This document shows positions 56,842 through 64,000 of a DNA stretch of 64,000 nucleotides, in pieces. The stretch is from Begonia masoniana (taxonomy: Eukaryota; Streptophyta; Magnoliopsida; Cucurbitales; Begoniaceae). Made by a program: the position numbers and the translations under genes. The DNA is taken from positions 11,091,668 to 11,155,667 of the forward strand of contig CM039514.1 of NCBI GenBank assembly GCA_022432975.1. The letters run 5' to 3'. The notes under the pieces were generated by a model. It was not told where the DNA came from and searched no databases. It saw nothing but the letters and a program-made list of their open reading frames with translations. Position 1 is the stretch's first letter. The number at the start of each line of letters is the position of its first letter.

Positions 56842-57044
56842 CCTATTCCCTTTTCGTGGTTCATTAGATATACCAATTCTATTCTTCCTGGCTTCTATTC
56901 TTTCTAATTTTGGACTGACTTATCAGCTATGGATAGAACGTAAGACTAAAATATGTTTCCATAGGGCATTGTAAGAGATTAGTTTGGATGGATCGGATAC
57001 TAATTACCTTCAGAATCCGTAGAAACCATATGCCATTTGAATGT
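55985..57044. other. CLE downstream region and intergenic sequence
   Basis: It presumably starts with the CLE 3' UTR. A GAA microsatellite lies at about 56464-56488 and a CT microsatellite at about 56804-56838. Several short open frames exist but none resembles a known protein. Confidence 0.45.
56804..56838. repeat. (CT)n microsatellite
   Basis: About 17 uninterrupted ct units. Confidence 0.9.
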
Positions 57045-57291
57045 TGTTATAATCGGTGTGACCCGATTTTTGTTTGGGCCAGACCGGTTCGGCCCATGTT
57101 ATGAATCTCATTATGCCTAGGGTTTTTTGTCTACGTATAAATATATATTTGAGTCGCAAAACACATTGTACCTTTGATTTTAGTGATTTTTCCTCTCCCC
57201 GTGGTTTTTTCCCGTTTAGGGTTTTCCACGTAAATCTTGGTGTCCACTATTTTCGTTTTTCCAATTTCCGTTTCGATTCGATTCTTCAACA
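57045..57291 (+). repeat. Copia-2 5' LTR
   Basis: tgttataatcggtgtgaccc ... gattcttcaaca, 247 bp. It contains a TATA box, TATAAATA, at 57136-57143, so transcription should start shortly after it. Confidence 0.93.
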
Positions 57292-57293
57292 AT

Positions 57294-57306
57294 TGGTATC
57301 AGAGCG
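57294..57306 (+). other. Primer binding site (tRNA-iMet type) of copia-2
   Basis: tggtatcagagcg, two bases inside the 5' LTR, complementary to initiator methionine tRNA. Confidence 0.88.
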
Positions 57307-57990
57307 AGTTGAAAGTTTTTCGGAAATCAAGTTTTTGATTTTTCGAAGGTATCGAACGCTTTTCAGATTTGCAATTTCGGTAATTGAAATTGAAATTTGG
57401 AGGAAAAAGAAAAGTTCTTTTCTGTTTTTATTTTTATTTTTTTTTCTGCGTGAAGAAACAGAGAAAGAAATTGTCTCTGTTGTTCTTCTTCGACAGACGA
57501 GAAGAGGAGAGCCGAGCCGCACCCACGCCTCTCTGGTCTTGCCGCCGTCGCCTGCAAACCCTGACGCCGACGCGCACAAAAGCCCAACCGCCGCCCACGA
57601 ACTCCGTCATCGTGCGCACAGAATCCACCACCGCGCTCCGTTCTGCTCGCCGCGCCTCCGCGCCGCTGTCGCCGAGCCCTAGCCGCCGTCGTCTGTCAGC
57701 AACCCATCTCTGTTCAGAACCGATCCGAGCAGCATCAGTTTGTTCTGTTTTTTGTTGGTATTTTTTCATTGGATTTCAGAATCCTGCATATTGATTATTT
57801 GCTTGCCACGAATCTTCGGTTAATTTTTTGACTATATTCTGAAATTCTGGATTGTGAAATATTGGGGTTCTAAAATTTTCTGAAGGGTTGAAATATTGTT
57901 TGGTGCTTTTTTGGAGTAATTATTTGGTGTTTTTCGGAGTAATTATCTGGTAGAGATATTAAAAGGGAAAATATTCTGAACTTTTGAAGG
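57307..57990 (+). other. Copia-2 leader with GC-rich insert
   Basis: Non-coding leader before the gag ATG. Positions about 57480-57720 are strikingly GC-rich (many ccgcc and cgccg strings), in contrast to the AT-rich flanks. Short open frames here have no initiation context and are not supported as genes. Confidence 0.5.
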
Positions 57991-59700
57991 ATGACATCAC
58001 TGAAATATGATACTCCTTTGTTGGATAGGAATACAAGGTTTTCATTATGGCAGGTTAAGATGAGGGCAATTCTGGTACAAATAGATTTAGACGATGCATT
58101 GTTGGGCATTACAATGATGTCGTCATCATGGACTGCTGAGGAGAAACAGCGTAAGGATCGAAAAGTTTTATCTCAGATTCATTTGCATATGTCAAATCAG
58201 ATTCTTCAAGATTGTTTGAAGGAAAAAACTGATGCGGCACTTTGGTTAAGGTTGGAGCAGTTGTGTATGACGAAATTCCTGACTAGCAAACTGCACCTAA
58301 AACAACGTCTATATTCTCATCGTATGGCAGACGGTACGTCTCTAGATGATCACTTAACTGTTTTTAAAGAAATTGTCTCTGATTTGGAATCCATGGAAGT
58401 TAAGTATGACGAAGAGGATTTAAGTTTGATTTTGCTATGTTCGCTGCCTACTTCGTATGCTACTTTTAAAGATACTATTTTATACAGTCGTGATTCTTTA
58501 ACTCTGGATGAGGTTTATGATGCTTTATTCGCTAAGGAGAAAATCTATAAGCTTGTTGGTGGCTCAGAGGCCAAGGGTGAGGGCCTTGTTGCACGGGGAA
58601 GACCGCATGAGAGGAATACTAGTGGAGATAATCGAAGCAGGCTGAAATCCAAGAACAACAAGGATAAGTATTGTAAGTACTGCAAGAAGAATGGTCATAT
58701 TATTGCTGAGTGTTATAAACTGCAGAATAAGAACAAGAAAACTAGTGAGAATCAGAAGGGAAAACAACCAGAGAAGTCTGGCGAAGCTGATGTTGCTGAA
58801 AATCACAGTGATGGTGAACTCCTCGTTGCGTATGATATTGATTCGAAACAGAGCGAGGAGTGGATTCTTGATTCTGGCTGCACGTTTCATATGTGTCCCA
58901 ATCGGGATTGGTTTTCAACATATGAAGCAGTTTCTAGAGGTGCTGTGTTAATGGGAAATAACGCATCCTGTAGAATTGCTGGCATTGGTACAGTCAAGAT
59001 TAAGATGTTCGATGGAGCCATTCGGACACTTGGTGATGTGAGGCACGTCCCTGACATGAAGAGAAATCTAATCTCCTTGAGTACTCTTGATTCTAAAAGG
59101 TACAAGTACACTGTTGAAGGTGGAGTTGTGAAGGTCAGCAAAGGTTCTCTTGTCATGATGAAAGGGCTAAGAAAAACTGCCATTTTATATGTTCTGCAGG
59201 GCTCTACAGTTACAGGTGATGCCGGTGTCGCTAGTTCGTCTATGTCTGATTCTGATATTACAAGGCTTTGGCATATGCGTCTTGGTCATATGAGTGAGAA
59301 TGGCATAGTCGAATTGAGCAAAAGAGGACTTCTTGATGGGCAGAGTATTACGAAGCTAAAATTCTGCGAGCATTGTGTTTTTGGCAAGCAGAAAAGAGTT
59401 AAGTTCTCAGCAGGTATTCACAACACAAAGGGGACACTTGACTACATACATTCTGATTTGTGGGGTCTTTCTAGGGTACCATCTAAAGGTGGTGCATTCT
59501 ATATGTTGATGATTATTGATGATTTTTCCAGGAAGGTTTGGGCATTCTTTTTGAAACAGAAGAGTGACGTATTTTCTACCTTCAAGGAGTGGAAGATCAT
59601 GATTGAGAAGCAAACAGGGAGACAAGTGAAGCATCTCCAAACTGATAATAGTTTGGAGTTTTGTTCTGATGAGTTTTATACAGAGCTGAAGGTATTGTGA
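57991..59700 (+). CDS. Copia-2 gag-protease-integrase (5' part of polyprotein)
   Basis: 569 codons from ATG 57991. The order is: UBN2-type gag ([54 protein letters not shown]), a knuckle [14 protein letters not shown] near residue 228, the protease motif [15 protein letters not shown] near residue 293, the pre-integrase [17 protein letters not shown] and [14 protein letters not shown], then the integrase with [25 protein letters not shown] and [14 protein letters not shown]. It ends at TGA 59698 after a frameshift within the integrase, between the second catalytic Asp (TDN) and the expected Glu. Gag and protease are open and look intact. Confidence 0.9.
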   Translation: MTSLKYDTPLLDRNTRFSLWQVKMRAILVQIDLDDALLGITMMSSSWTAEEKQRKDRKVLSQIHLHMSNQILQDCLKEKTDAALWLRLEQLCMTKFLTSKLHLKQRLYSHRMADGTSLDDHLTVFKEIVSDLESMEVKYDEEDLSLILLCSLPTSYATFKDTILYSRDSLTLDEVYDALFAKEKIYKLVGGSEAKGEGLVARGRPHERNTSGDNRSRLKSKNNKDKYCKYCKKNGHIIAECYKLQNKNKKTSENQKGKQPEKSGEADVAENHSDGELLVAYDIDSKQSEEWILDSGCTFHMCPNRDWFSTYEAVSRGAVLMGNNASCRIAGIGTVKIKMFDGAIRTLGDVRHVPDMKRNLISLSTLDSKRYKYTVEGGVVKVSKGSLVMMKGLRKTAILYVLQGSTVTGDAGVASSSMSDSDITRLWHMRLGHMSENGIVELSKRGLLDGQSITKLKFCEHCVFGKQKRVKFSAGIHNTKGTLDYIHSDLWGLSRVPSKGGAFYMLMIIDDFSRKVWAFFLKQKSDVFSTFKEWKIMIEKQTGRQVKHLQTDNSLEFCSDEFYTELKVL

Positions 59701-61940
59701 GGCATCATACAGTTCCGCGAAATCCTCAACAGAATGGTGTGGCAGAAAAGATGAATAGGACCTTGATGGAGAAGGTACATTGTATGCTCTTAAATGCTAG
59801 GTTACCAAAAAAATTTTTGGCCGAAACTGCTGCGTATGCTTGTTATCTTATTAATCGCTCTCCGTCGACTGCTATTGACAAGAAAACTCCACAAGAGGTA
59901 TGGTCTGGCACTCCTGCTATTTATTCTGATTTGAAAATTTTTGGATATCCTGCGTATGCTCATGTTAATAGTGGGAAGTTGGAACCTCGTTCGGTGAAGT
60001 GTGTATTTATCGGTTTTAAACAAGGAGTGAAGGGATACAAACTTTGGTGTCCAGAAATCGGAAAAGTCGTCATCAGCAGAGATGTTGTTTTTGATGAGAT
60101 TAGTATGCTTCAGGGGTCTCCGTCTAAAATTTTTCTTGAGGAAGATAAACAGAAGTCAAGCACACAGGTGGAGATTGAGATTGGGTCGAGATCTACACTA
60201 GAGCCTACTCCGAAACCTATCTCAGATTTGGTGGATGGTGCTAGCTTCTCACAAGCACCTCCACAATATTCCATTGCGAAAGATAGGCCTCGGAGAGATA
60301 CTAGACGTCCTCAGAGATATGCAGAGGCTGATTTGGTTGCTTATGCTTTAAATGTGGCTGAAGAAATTGATTTTGAAGAAGAACCTGCGACGTATTCAGA
60401 GGCAGTTAGCTGCAATAACTCTGGTAAGTGGATGATTGCTATGCAGGAAGAAATGGAATCGCTTCACAAGAATGGTACATTGAACCTAGTGAAGCTACCA
60501 GAGGACAAGAAAATTGTTCGCTGCAAGTGGGTGTACAAGAGAAAGGAAGGTACGCCGGGAGTTGAAGAAGCAAGGTATAAGGCCAGGCTTGTTGCTAAAA
60601 GCTATAGCCAAACTCCAGGTATTGATTTTACTGATGTATTTTCTCCAGTAGTAAAGCACAGTTTTATCCAGGCTTTACTTGGTATCGTGGCATTGCACGA
60701 TCTTGAGCTTGAGCAGTTAGACGTGAAGACTACATTTTTGCACGAAGAACTCGAGGAAGACATCTACATGCAACAACCAGAGGGTTTTGTAGTCTTAGGA
60801 AAGGAAGACTACGTTTGTCAGCTGAAAAAGTCTCTTTATGGTTTGAAACAGTCACCGAGGCAGTGGTACAAGAGATTTGATGCATTTATGACCACTCATG
60901 ATTTTAAGAGGTGCAGTTATGACAGTTGTGTCTACTACAGAGTGAGTGGTGATGGGTCATTGGTTTATCTTCTATTGTACGTCGACGATATGTTGATTGC
61001 AGCCAAGAATCAGACAGAGATCAGAAAGGTAAAATCACAGCTGAGTAGCGAGTTCGAGATGAAAGATTTAGGTGCAGCAAAGAAGATACTTGGGATGGAG
61101 ATTCTTAGAGATCGATCGGCAGGTAAATTATACTTAAGTCAGAAAGGGTACATTGAGAAAGTTCTCAACAGGTTTTATATGCAAAGTGCCAAGCCGGTTA
61201 GTACTTCATTAGCTGCTCATTTCAAACTTTCATCTACTTTATGTCCACAGTCAGATGAGGAAGTTAATTATATGTCACAAGTTCCATACTCTAGTGCGAT
61301 TGGTTCCCTTATGTATGTCATGGTTTGTACACGTCCTGATTTAGCATATGTTGTTAGTTTTGTTAGCAGATATATGGCAAACCTTGGAAAGGAACATTGG
61401 AAAGCAGTTCAGTGGATTCTCAGATACTTACGTGGTACTACTGATGTTTTCTTACAGTTTGGAAGGACTAGAGATGAAGTTATTGGCTATGTTGACTCTG
61501 ACTATGCAGGAGATCTTGATAAGAGAAGATCTCTTACTGGGTACATCTTTAGTGTTGGTGGTTGTGCTATTAGTTGGAAGGCTACATTGCAAGATACAGT
61601 TGCATTATCGACTATCGAGGCTGAGTACATGGTGATTACAGAAGCCTGTAAAGAAGCAATTTGGTTGAAGGGCCTATTTGGTGAACTCAGTGAAGACTTA
61701 CAGATTACTACAGTCTTTTGTGATAGTCAGAGTGCTATTTTTCTGACGAATGATCAGATGTTTCATGAGAGGACTAAGCACATTAATGTGCGTTATCATT
61801 TTGTTCACGATGTAATTGCTCGTGGTGATTTCGCAGTGAGTAAAATTAGTACTCATGATAATCCAGCTGATATGATGACCAAGACTTTGCACACACCTAA
61901 GTTCAAACACTGTTTGAGCTTGGTTGGTATTAGCTGCTGA
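59697..61940 (+). CDS. Copia-2 integrase end, reverse transcriptase and RNase H (3' part of polyprotein)
   Basis: About 747 codons in the next frame, with no own start required. It opens [20 protein letters not shown], which supplies the third catalytic residue of the integrase. Then [20 protein letters not shown], the RT with [71 protein letters not shown] (YVDD near residue 430), and RNase H with [40 protein letters not shown] and [18 protein letters not shown]. No stop interrupts it, so the RT/RNase H could be functional if expressed. Confidence 0.9.
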   Translation: MRHHTVPRNPQQNGVAEKMNRTLMEKVHCMLLNARLPKKFLAETAAYACYLINRSPSTAIDKKTPQEVWSGTPAIYSDLKIFGYPAYAHVNSGKLEPRSVKCVFIGFKQGVKGYKLWCPEIGKVVISRDVVFDEISMLQGSPSKIFLEEDKQKSSTQVEIEIGSRSTLEPTPKPISDLVDGASFSQAPPQYSIAKDRPRRDTRRPQRYAEADLVAYALNVAEEIDFEEEPATYSEAVSCNNSGKWMIAMQEEMESLHKNGTLNLVKLPEDKKIVRCKWVYKRKEGTPGVEEARYKARLVAKSYSQTPGIDFTDVFSPVVKHSFIQALLGIVALHDLELEQLDVKTTFLHEELEEDIYMQQPEGFVVLGKEDYVCQLKKSLYGLKQSPRQWYKRFDAFMTTHDFKRCSYDSCVYYRVSGDGSLVYLLLYVDDMLIAAKNQTEIRKVKSQLSSEFEMKDLGAAKKILGMEILRDRSAGKLYLSQKGYIEKVLNRFYMQSAKPVSTSLAAHFKLSSTLCPQSDEEVNYMSQVPYSSAIGSLMYVMVCTRPDLAYVVSFVSRYMANLGKEHWKAVQWILRYLRGTTDVFLQFGRTRDEVIGYVDSDYAGDLDKRRSLTGYIFSVGGCAISWKATLQDTVALSTIEAEYMVITEACKEAIWLKGLFGELSEDLQITTVFCDSQSAIFLTNDQMFHERTKHINVRYHFVHDVIARGDFAVSKISTHDNPADMMTKTLHTPKFKHCLSLVGISC

Positions 61941-62020
61941 TTTCGCCCTAAGAGGCTTTATGGTGGAGGAGTTTTCTTTTCAATTTATAGAGTATATTTT
62001 ATGAAGTAGAATTCGTGTCA

Positions 62021-62031
62021 AGGTGGAGATT
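62021..62031 (+). other. Polypurine tract of copia-2
   Basis: aaggtggagat followed by t, directly before the 3' LTR at 62032. Confidence 0.75.
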
Positions 62032-62278
62032 TGTTATAATCGGTGTGACCCGATTTCTGTTTGGGCCAGGCCGGTTCGGCCCATGTTATGAATCTCATTA
62101 TGCCTAGGGTTTTTTGTTTACGTATAAATATATGCTTGAGTCGCAAAACTCATTGTACCTTTGATTTTAGTGATTTCTCCTCTCCCCGTGATTTTTTCCC
62201 GTTTAAGGATTTCCACGTAAATCTTGGTGTCCACTATTTTCGTTTTTCGAATTTCCGTTTCGATTCGATTCTTCAACA
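62032..62278 (+). repeat. Copia-2 3' LTR
   Basis: 247 bp, the same length as the 5' LTR with about 11 substitutions and no indels by eye. TATA box at 62123-62130. Confidence 0.93.
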
Positions 62279-62651
62279 AATGTCACGAGTAAACCTGATG
62301 AGCGATACGCACTATTCCTACAGGCCTACAACCAGAGGTAGCATATTATGCAGTTTGTTCATCATCAACTCATTTGGGATCAGAAAGGGATAGAAAACAA
62401 TTTGGCGTAGAATGTAACGTTCATTTTTTTTAGCATGTTTAAAAGTTATTCTAGGTTGTAAAACTAAACCACTAACGAGTTAGAGAAATGAAAAGACACT
62501 CTTAAAACCAACAAATGGATCTACTTCCCTGATCTTTGACACTATTTCAAGATCGCACCATCTCTTTCGACCATAGTGTTCCAGCTTTCCACGGCTTCCA
62601 TTTGACAATTGTTGATGTTGTCTTTAAGCTGTTCTCCCTTGTTGGACTTCC
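62279..62651 (-). other. Unassigned sequence between copia-2 and the helicase fragment
   Basis: On the minus strand one stretch is open for about 35 codons (EQLKDNINNCQMEAVESWNT then MVERDGAILK, stop), but it does not continue the helicase reading. It may mark foreign sequence joined to the helicase fragment. Confidence 0.3.
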
Positions 62652-63394
62652 TTTATATTCTTTGTGTTGAACATTTCATTATCACTTGTTAGCTCCAAAC
62701 AACTTATTCTCCATCCCTCGAATTTCTGATTCCAATCTCTGAGCTTTTCCTGTACTAAATCCTTGGACGGGGCAATATAAATCTTCCAACCATGTATAAG
62801 AAACAAAGTAATCATGATTATTCAAAAAGAAGTAATGCATGAAAGAAAATCTCTTAAAATAAATTTGTAAATGATAGGAATTGTCACCATTTATAGTAAA
62901 TTTGACAAGAACAAATTAAACATTGGCACACTTATATATAAATACATAAAATACAATACTTAGCAAAAACTCGAGGGCCTGTTATTCCTCCCTGGCAGAG
63001 ATTCAAGGTTCCGTCATTACTTCTCAATCCTTATAAGAATTTTGAGATAATCCAACTCTCATTTTCTTTCCCCTTCACCCTCTCTTTATTACTTTTTCTA
63101 ACAGTAAATTAGCTTGACAATCCCATGCAGTAAAGAAAAAAAATAATGAAAAATGGAAGAGGTGTATGCAGTTTGCTTATTAATCAACAATATATAGTCA
63201 TTTCTGCATGATTGTTGGTTGACAACACTTACTATTTTGAGAGTTCCCTTTGCGTGGCTGAACCTCTCCCCAAATATAAAGCTTGAGAGAAGCCTCAAAA
63301 TGCAGTGCTCAAAAAGTACAGTTTTGCCACTTCCAATAGGTGCTAAAATGATCATGTTTACATTGGAGTGGAAAAAGACAAGAAAGCATTCGCT
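62652..63394 (-). pseudogene. MER3: MER3/RCK/HFM1-type DExH helicase fragment (two exons)
   Basis: On the minus strand exon A runs 63394-63233, between a ttgttgcag acceptor and a gtaagt donor. It reads SECFLVFFHSNVNMIILAPI, then GSGKTVLFEHCILRLLSSFI and GERFSHAKGTLKI. APIGSGKT is helicase motif I (Walker A; usually APTGSGKT). Exon B starts at 62782 with IYIAPSKDLVQEKLRDWNQK, then GWRISCLELTSDNE and FNTKNIKE (motifs Ia and Ib). Exon order, phase and sequence fit MER3, a nuclear helicase that promotes meiotic crossovers. The match stops after NTKNIKE, where the family continues toward TTPEKFD; nothing further is recognised downstream. Whether more exons lie past the window end (upstream in the gene) is unknown. 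It looks like a truncated copy; an intact gene with an unusual gap is less likely. Confidence 0.75.
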
Positions 63395-64000
63395 CTGCAA
63401 CAAATTAAAATACCTGCATGTAAAAGGAGTGAGAACGTAGGAAAAAAAATTGTCACTTATAACATAGATTTTGGGGTAAATTTCACTCTAAAAATCAAAG
63501 TTTTTGAACAACAAATTCTGTCCCACTCGGAAAATCCGAGTTGAACTTAGATTTTGAGGGAAACAACAATTGATGTTTTTAGTCTAAAAATTGTCCAAAT
63601 TCAGATAGAAAACCAGATTCAACAGAGAGCATCTCTAAAAATTCGAGCTGAACTCGAATTTCTTGGAGAAGAGGGAAAGCACACTAGAGCTCTCTCTCTC
63701 TCTCTCTCTCCCTCTCCCTCTCAAGTTCTTTAAACAGAGAAGAACTTACCTCTTTTCAGCTTCTAGACGAAGTCGAGCTCCGAGGATGCAACAACTCCGA
63801 AGGTGAGCTCCTCGGCAAACCTTCTCTGGTGAGAAGAACGACCACCATCGGCGTAAGATTTCTCTCCCTCCTCGCTCTATCTTCATCTCTCCCACTCTGA
63901 TCATCTCTCTCTGATACTCTCTCTCTCTCTCTCTCGGCAAAAAATGCAAAGCAAAGAAGAAGAAGGAATTGAGTTTTCTTTTTTTTATTAAACCTGAACT
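63395..64000. other. Helicase upstream sequence, AT-rich with CT microsatellites
   Basis: No further helicase exon was recognised. A (CT)n run lies at about 63687-63722, another at about 63904-63937. On the minus strand a gtaagt donor-like site occurs near 63750. Short inverted motifs (attcgag/ctcgaat, ctcggaa/ttccgag-like) occur at 63520-63665. Confidence 0.4.

Larger units (their letters stand above)
57045..62278 (+). mobile_element. Copia-2: compact Ty1/copia (TNT1/Tork-like) retrotransposon
   Basis: A 5.2-kb element flanked by a perfect 5-bp duplication, aatgt (57040-57044 and 62279-62283), with two 247-bp LTRs. Order on the plus strand: LTR, iMet primer site, 700-bp leader, gag-protease-integrase, RT-RNase H, polypurine tract, LTR. 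The coding region would be a single polyprotein but is split by one frameshift near 59690. By eye the LTRs differ at about 11 of 247 positions, so this is not a brand-new insertion. Confidence 0.93.

Noticed and set aside
56566..56974. Two short plus-strand ORFs after the CLE gene
   Set aside because: One runs into a (CT)n microsatellite and neither has recognisable motifs or a conserved start.
57384..57794. Overlapping open frames (both strands) in the copia-2 leader
   Set aside because: They fall in the GC-rich leader between primer site and gag ATG, have no domain or initiation support, and are explained by base composition.
62530..62640. Extending the helicase reading through the minus-strand stretch with SWNTMVERDGAILK
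   Set aside because: It does not align with the expected TTPEKFD region of MER3 and lies in a frame separated by a stop.

Overview
The window is nuclear DNA of a flowering plant, probably a eudicot. It is AT-rich and intron-containing, and it is built mostly from transposable elements of plant-specific families. Only three pieces look like host genes: the last exon of an R2R3-MYB factor (797-1318), a small CLE-type peptide gene (55715-55984), and a two-exon fragment of the meiotic helicase MER3/RCK/HFM1 (about 62652-63394, minus strand). No rRNA, tRNA, CRISPR or prokaryotic feature was seen.

Left part (1-20 kb). After the MYB exon comes a structurally complete Mutator-like element, MULE1 (1661-8063). 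It has 146-bp terminal inverted repeats (TIRs) and a perfect 9-bp target-site duplication (TSD). It carries two convergent genes: a three-exon mudrA-type transposase (+) and an accessory 'putative plant transposon protein' gene (-). Next come a hAT-like MITE, a probable lone gypsy-type LTR, and a non-autonomous MULE relic (13300-17608) split by a solo LTR (14304-17490) with a perfect 5-bp TSD. A 1.4-kb tandem duplication (18189-20790) follows.

Middle part (20-51 kb) is a Russian doll. A second MULE (MULE2, left end 20491, right side lost near 51240) has the same two-gene layout as MULE1 in the opposite orientation. Its accessory gene is split by a 15.6-kb SIRE-type Ty1/copia element (21674-37281, TSD attat). 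That copia contains a 6.2-kb non-autonomous gypsy-type element with gag and protease but no RT or integrase (28683-34867, TSD attag). The MULE2 transposase gene is split by an 11.9-kb chromovirus-like Ty3/gypsy element (38900-50830, TSD tcaag), which holds a solo LTR (42635-44949, TSD acttc) of the same family as the one at 14304. All four insertions have perfect 5-bp TSDs, so their nesting order can be read directly.

Right part (51-64 kb) holds a degenerate gypsy fragment, two small hAT-type MITEs with perfect 8-bp TSDs (the second ends 112 bp before the CLE start codon), the CLE gene, a compact 5.2-kb copia element (57045-62278, TSD aatgt) with 247-bp LTRs and one pol frameshift, and the helicase fragment.

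The most notable signals are these. The same accessory/env-like protein domain occurs in two MULEs and in the 3' extra ORF of the copia element. A transposase intron is exactly one period of a tandem duplication and is absent from the MULE2 relative. A cluster of TGACGTCA palindromes lies inside a solo-LTR family. The CLE peptide has Ala at the position usually occupied by Pro. All coordinates and repeat comparisons were read by eye; no alignments or database searches were run.
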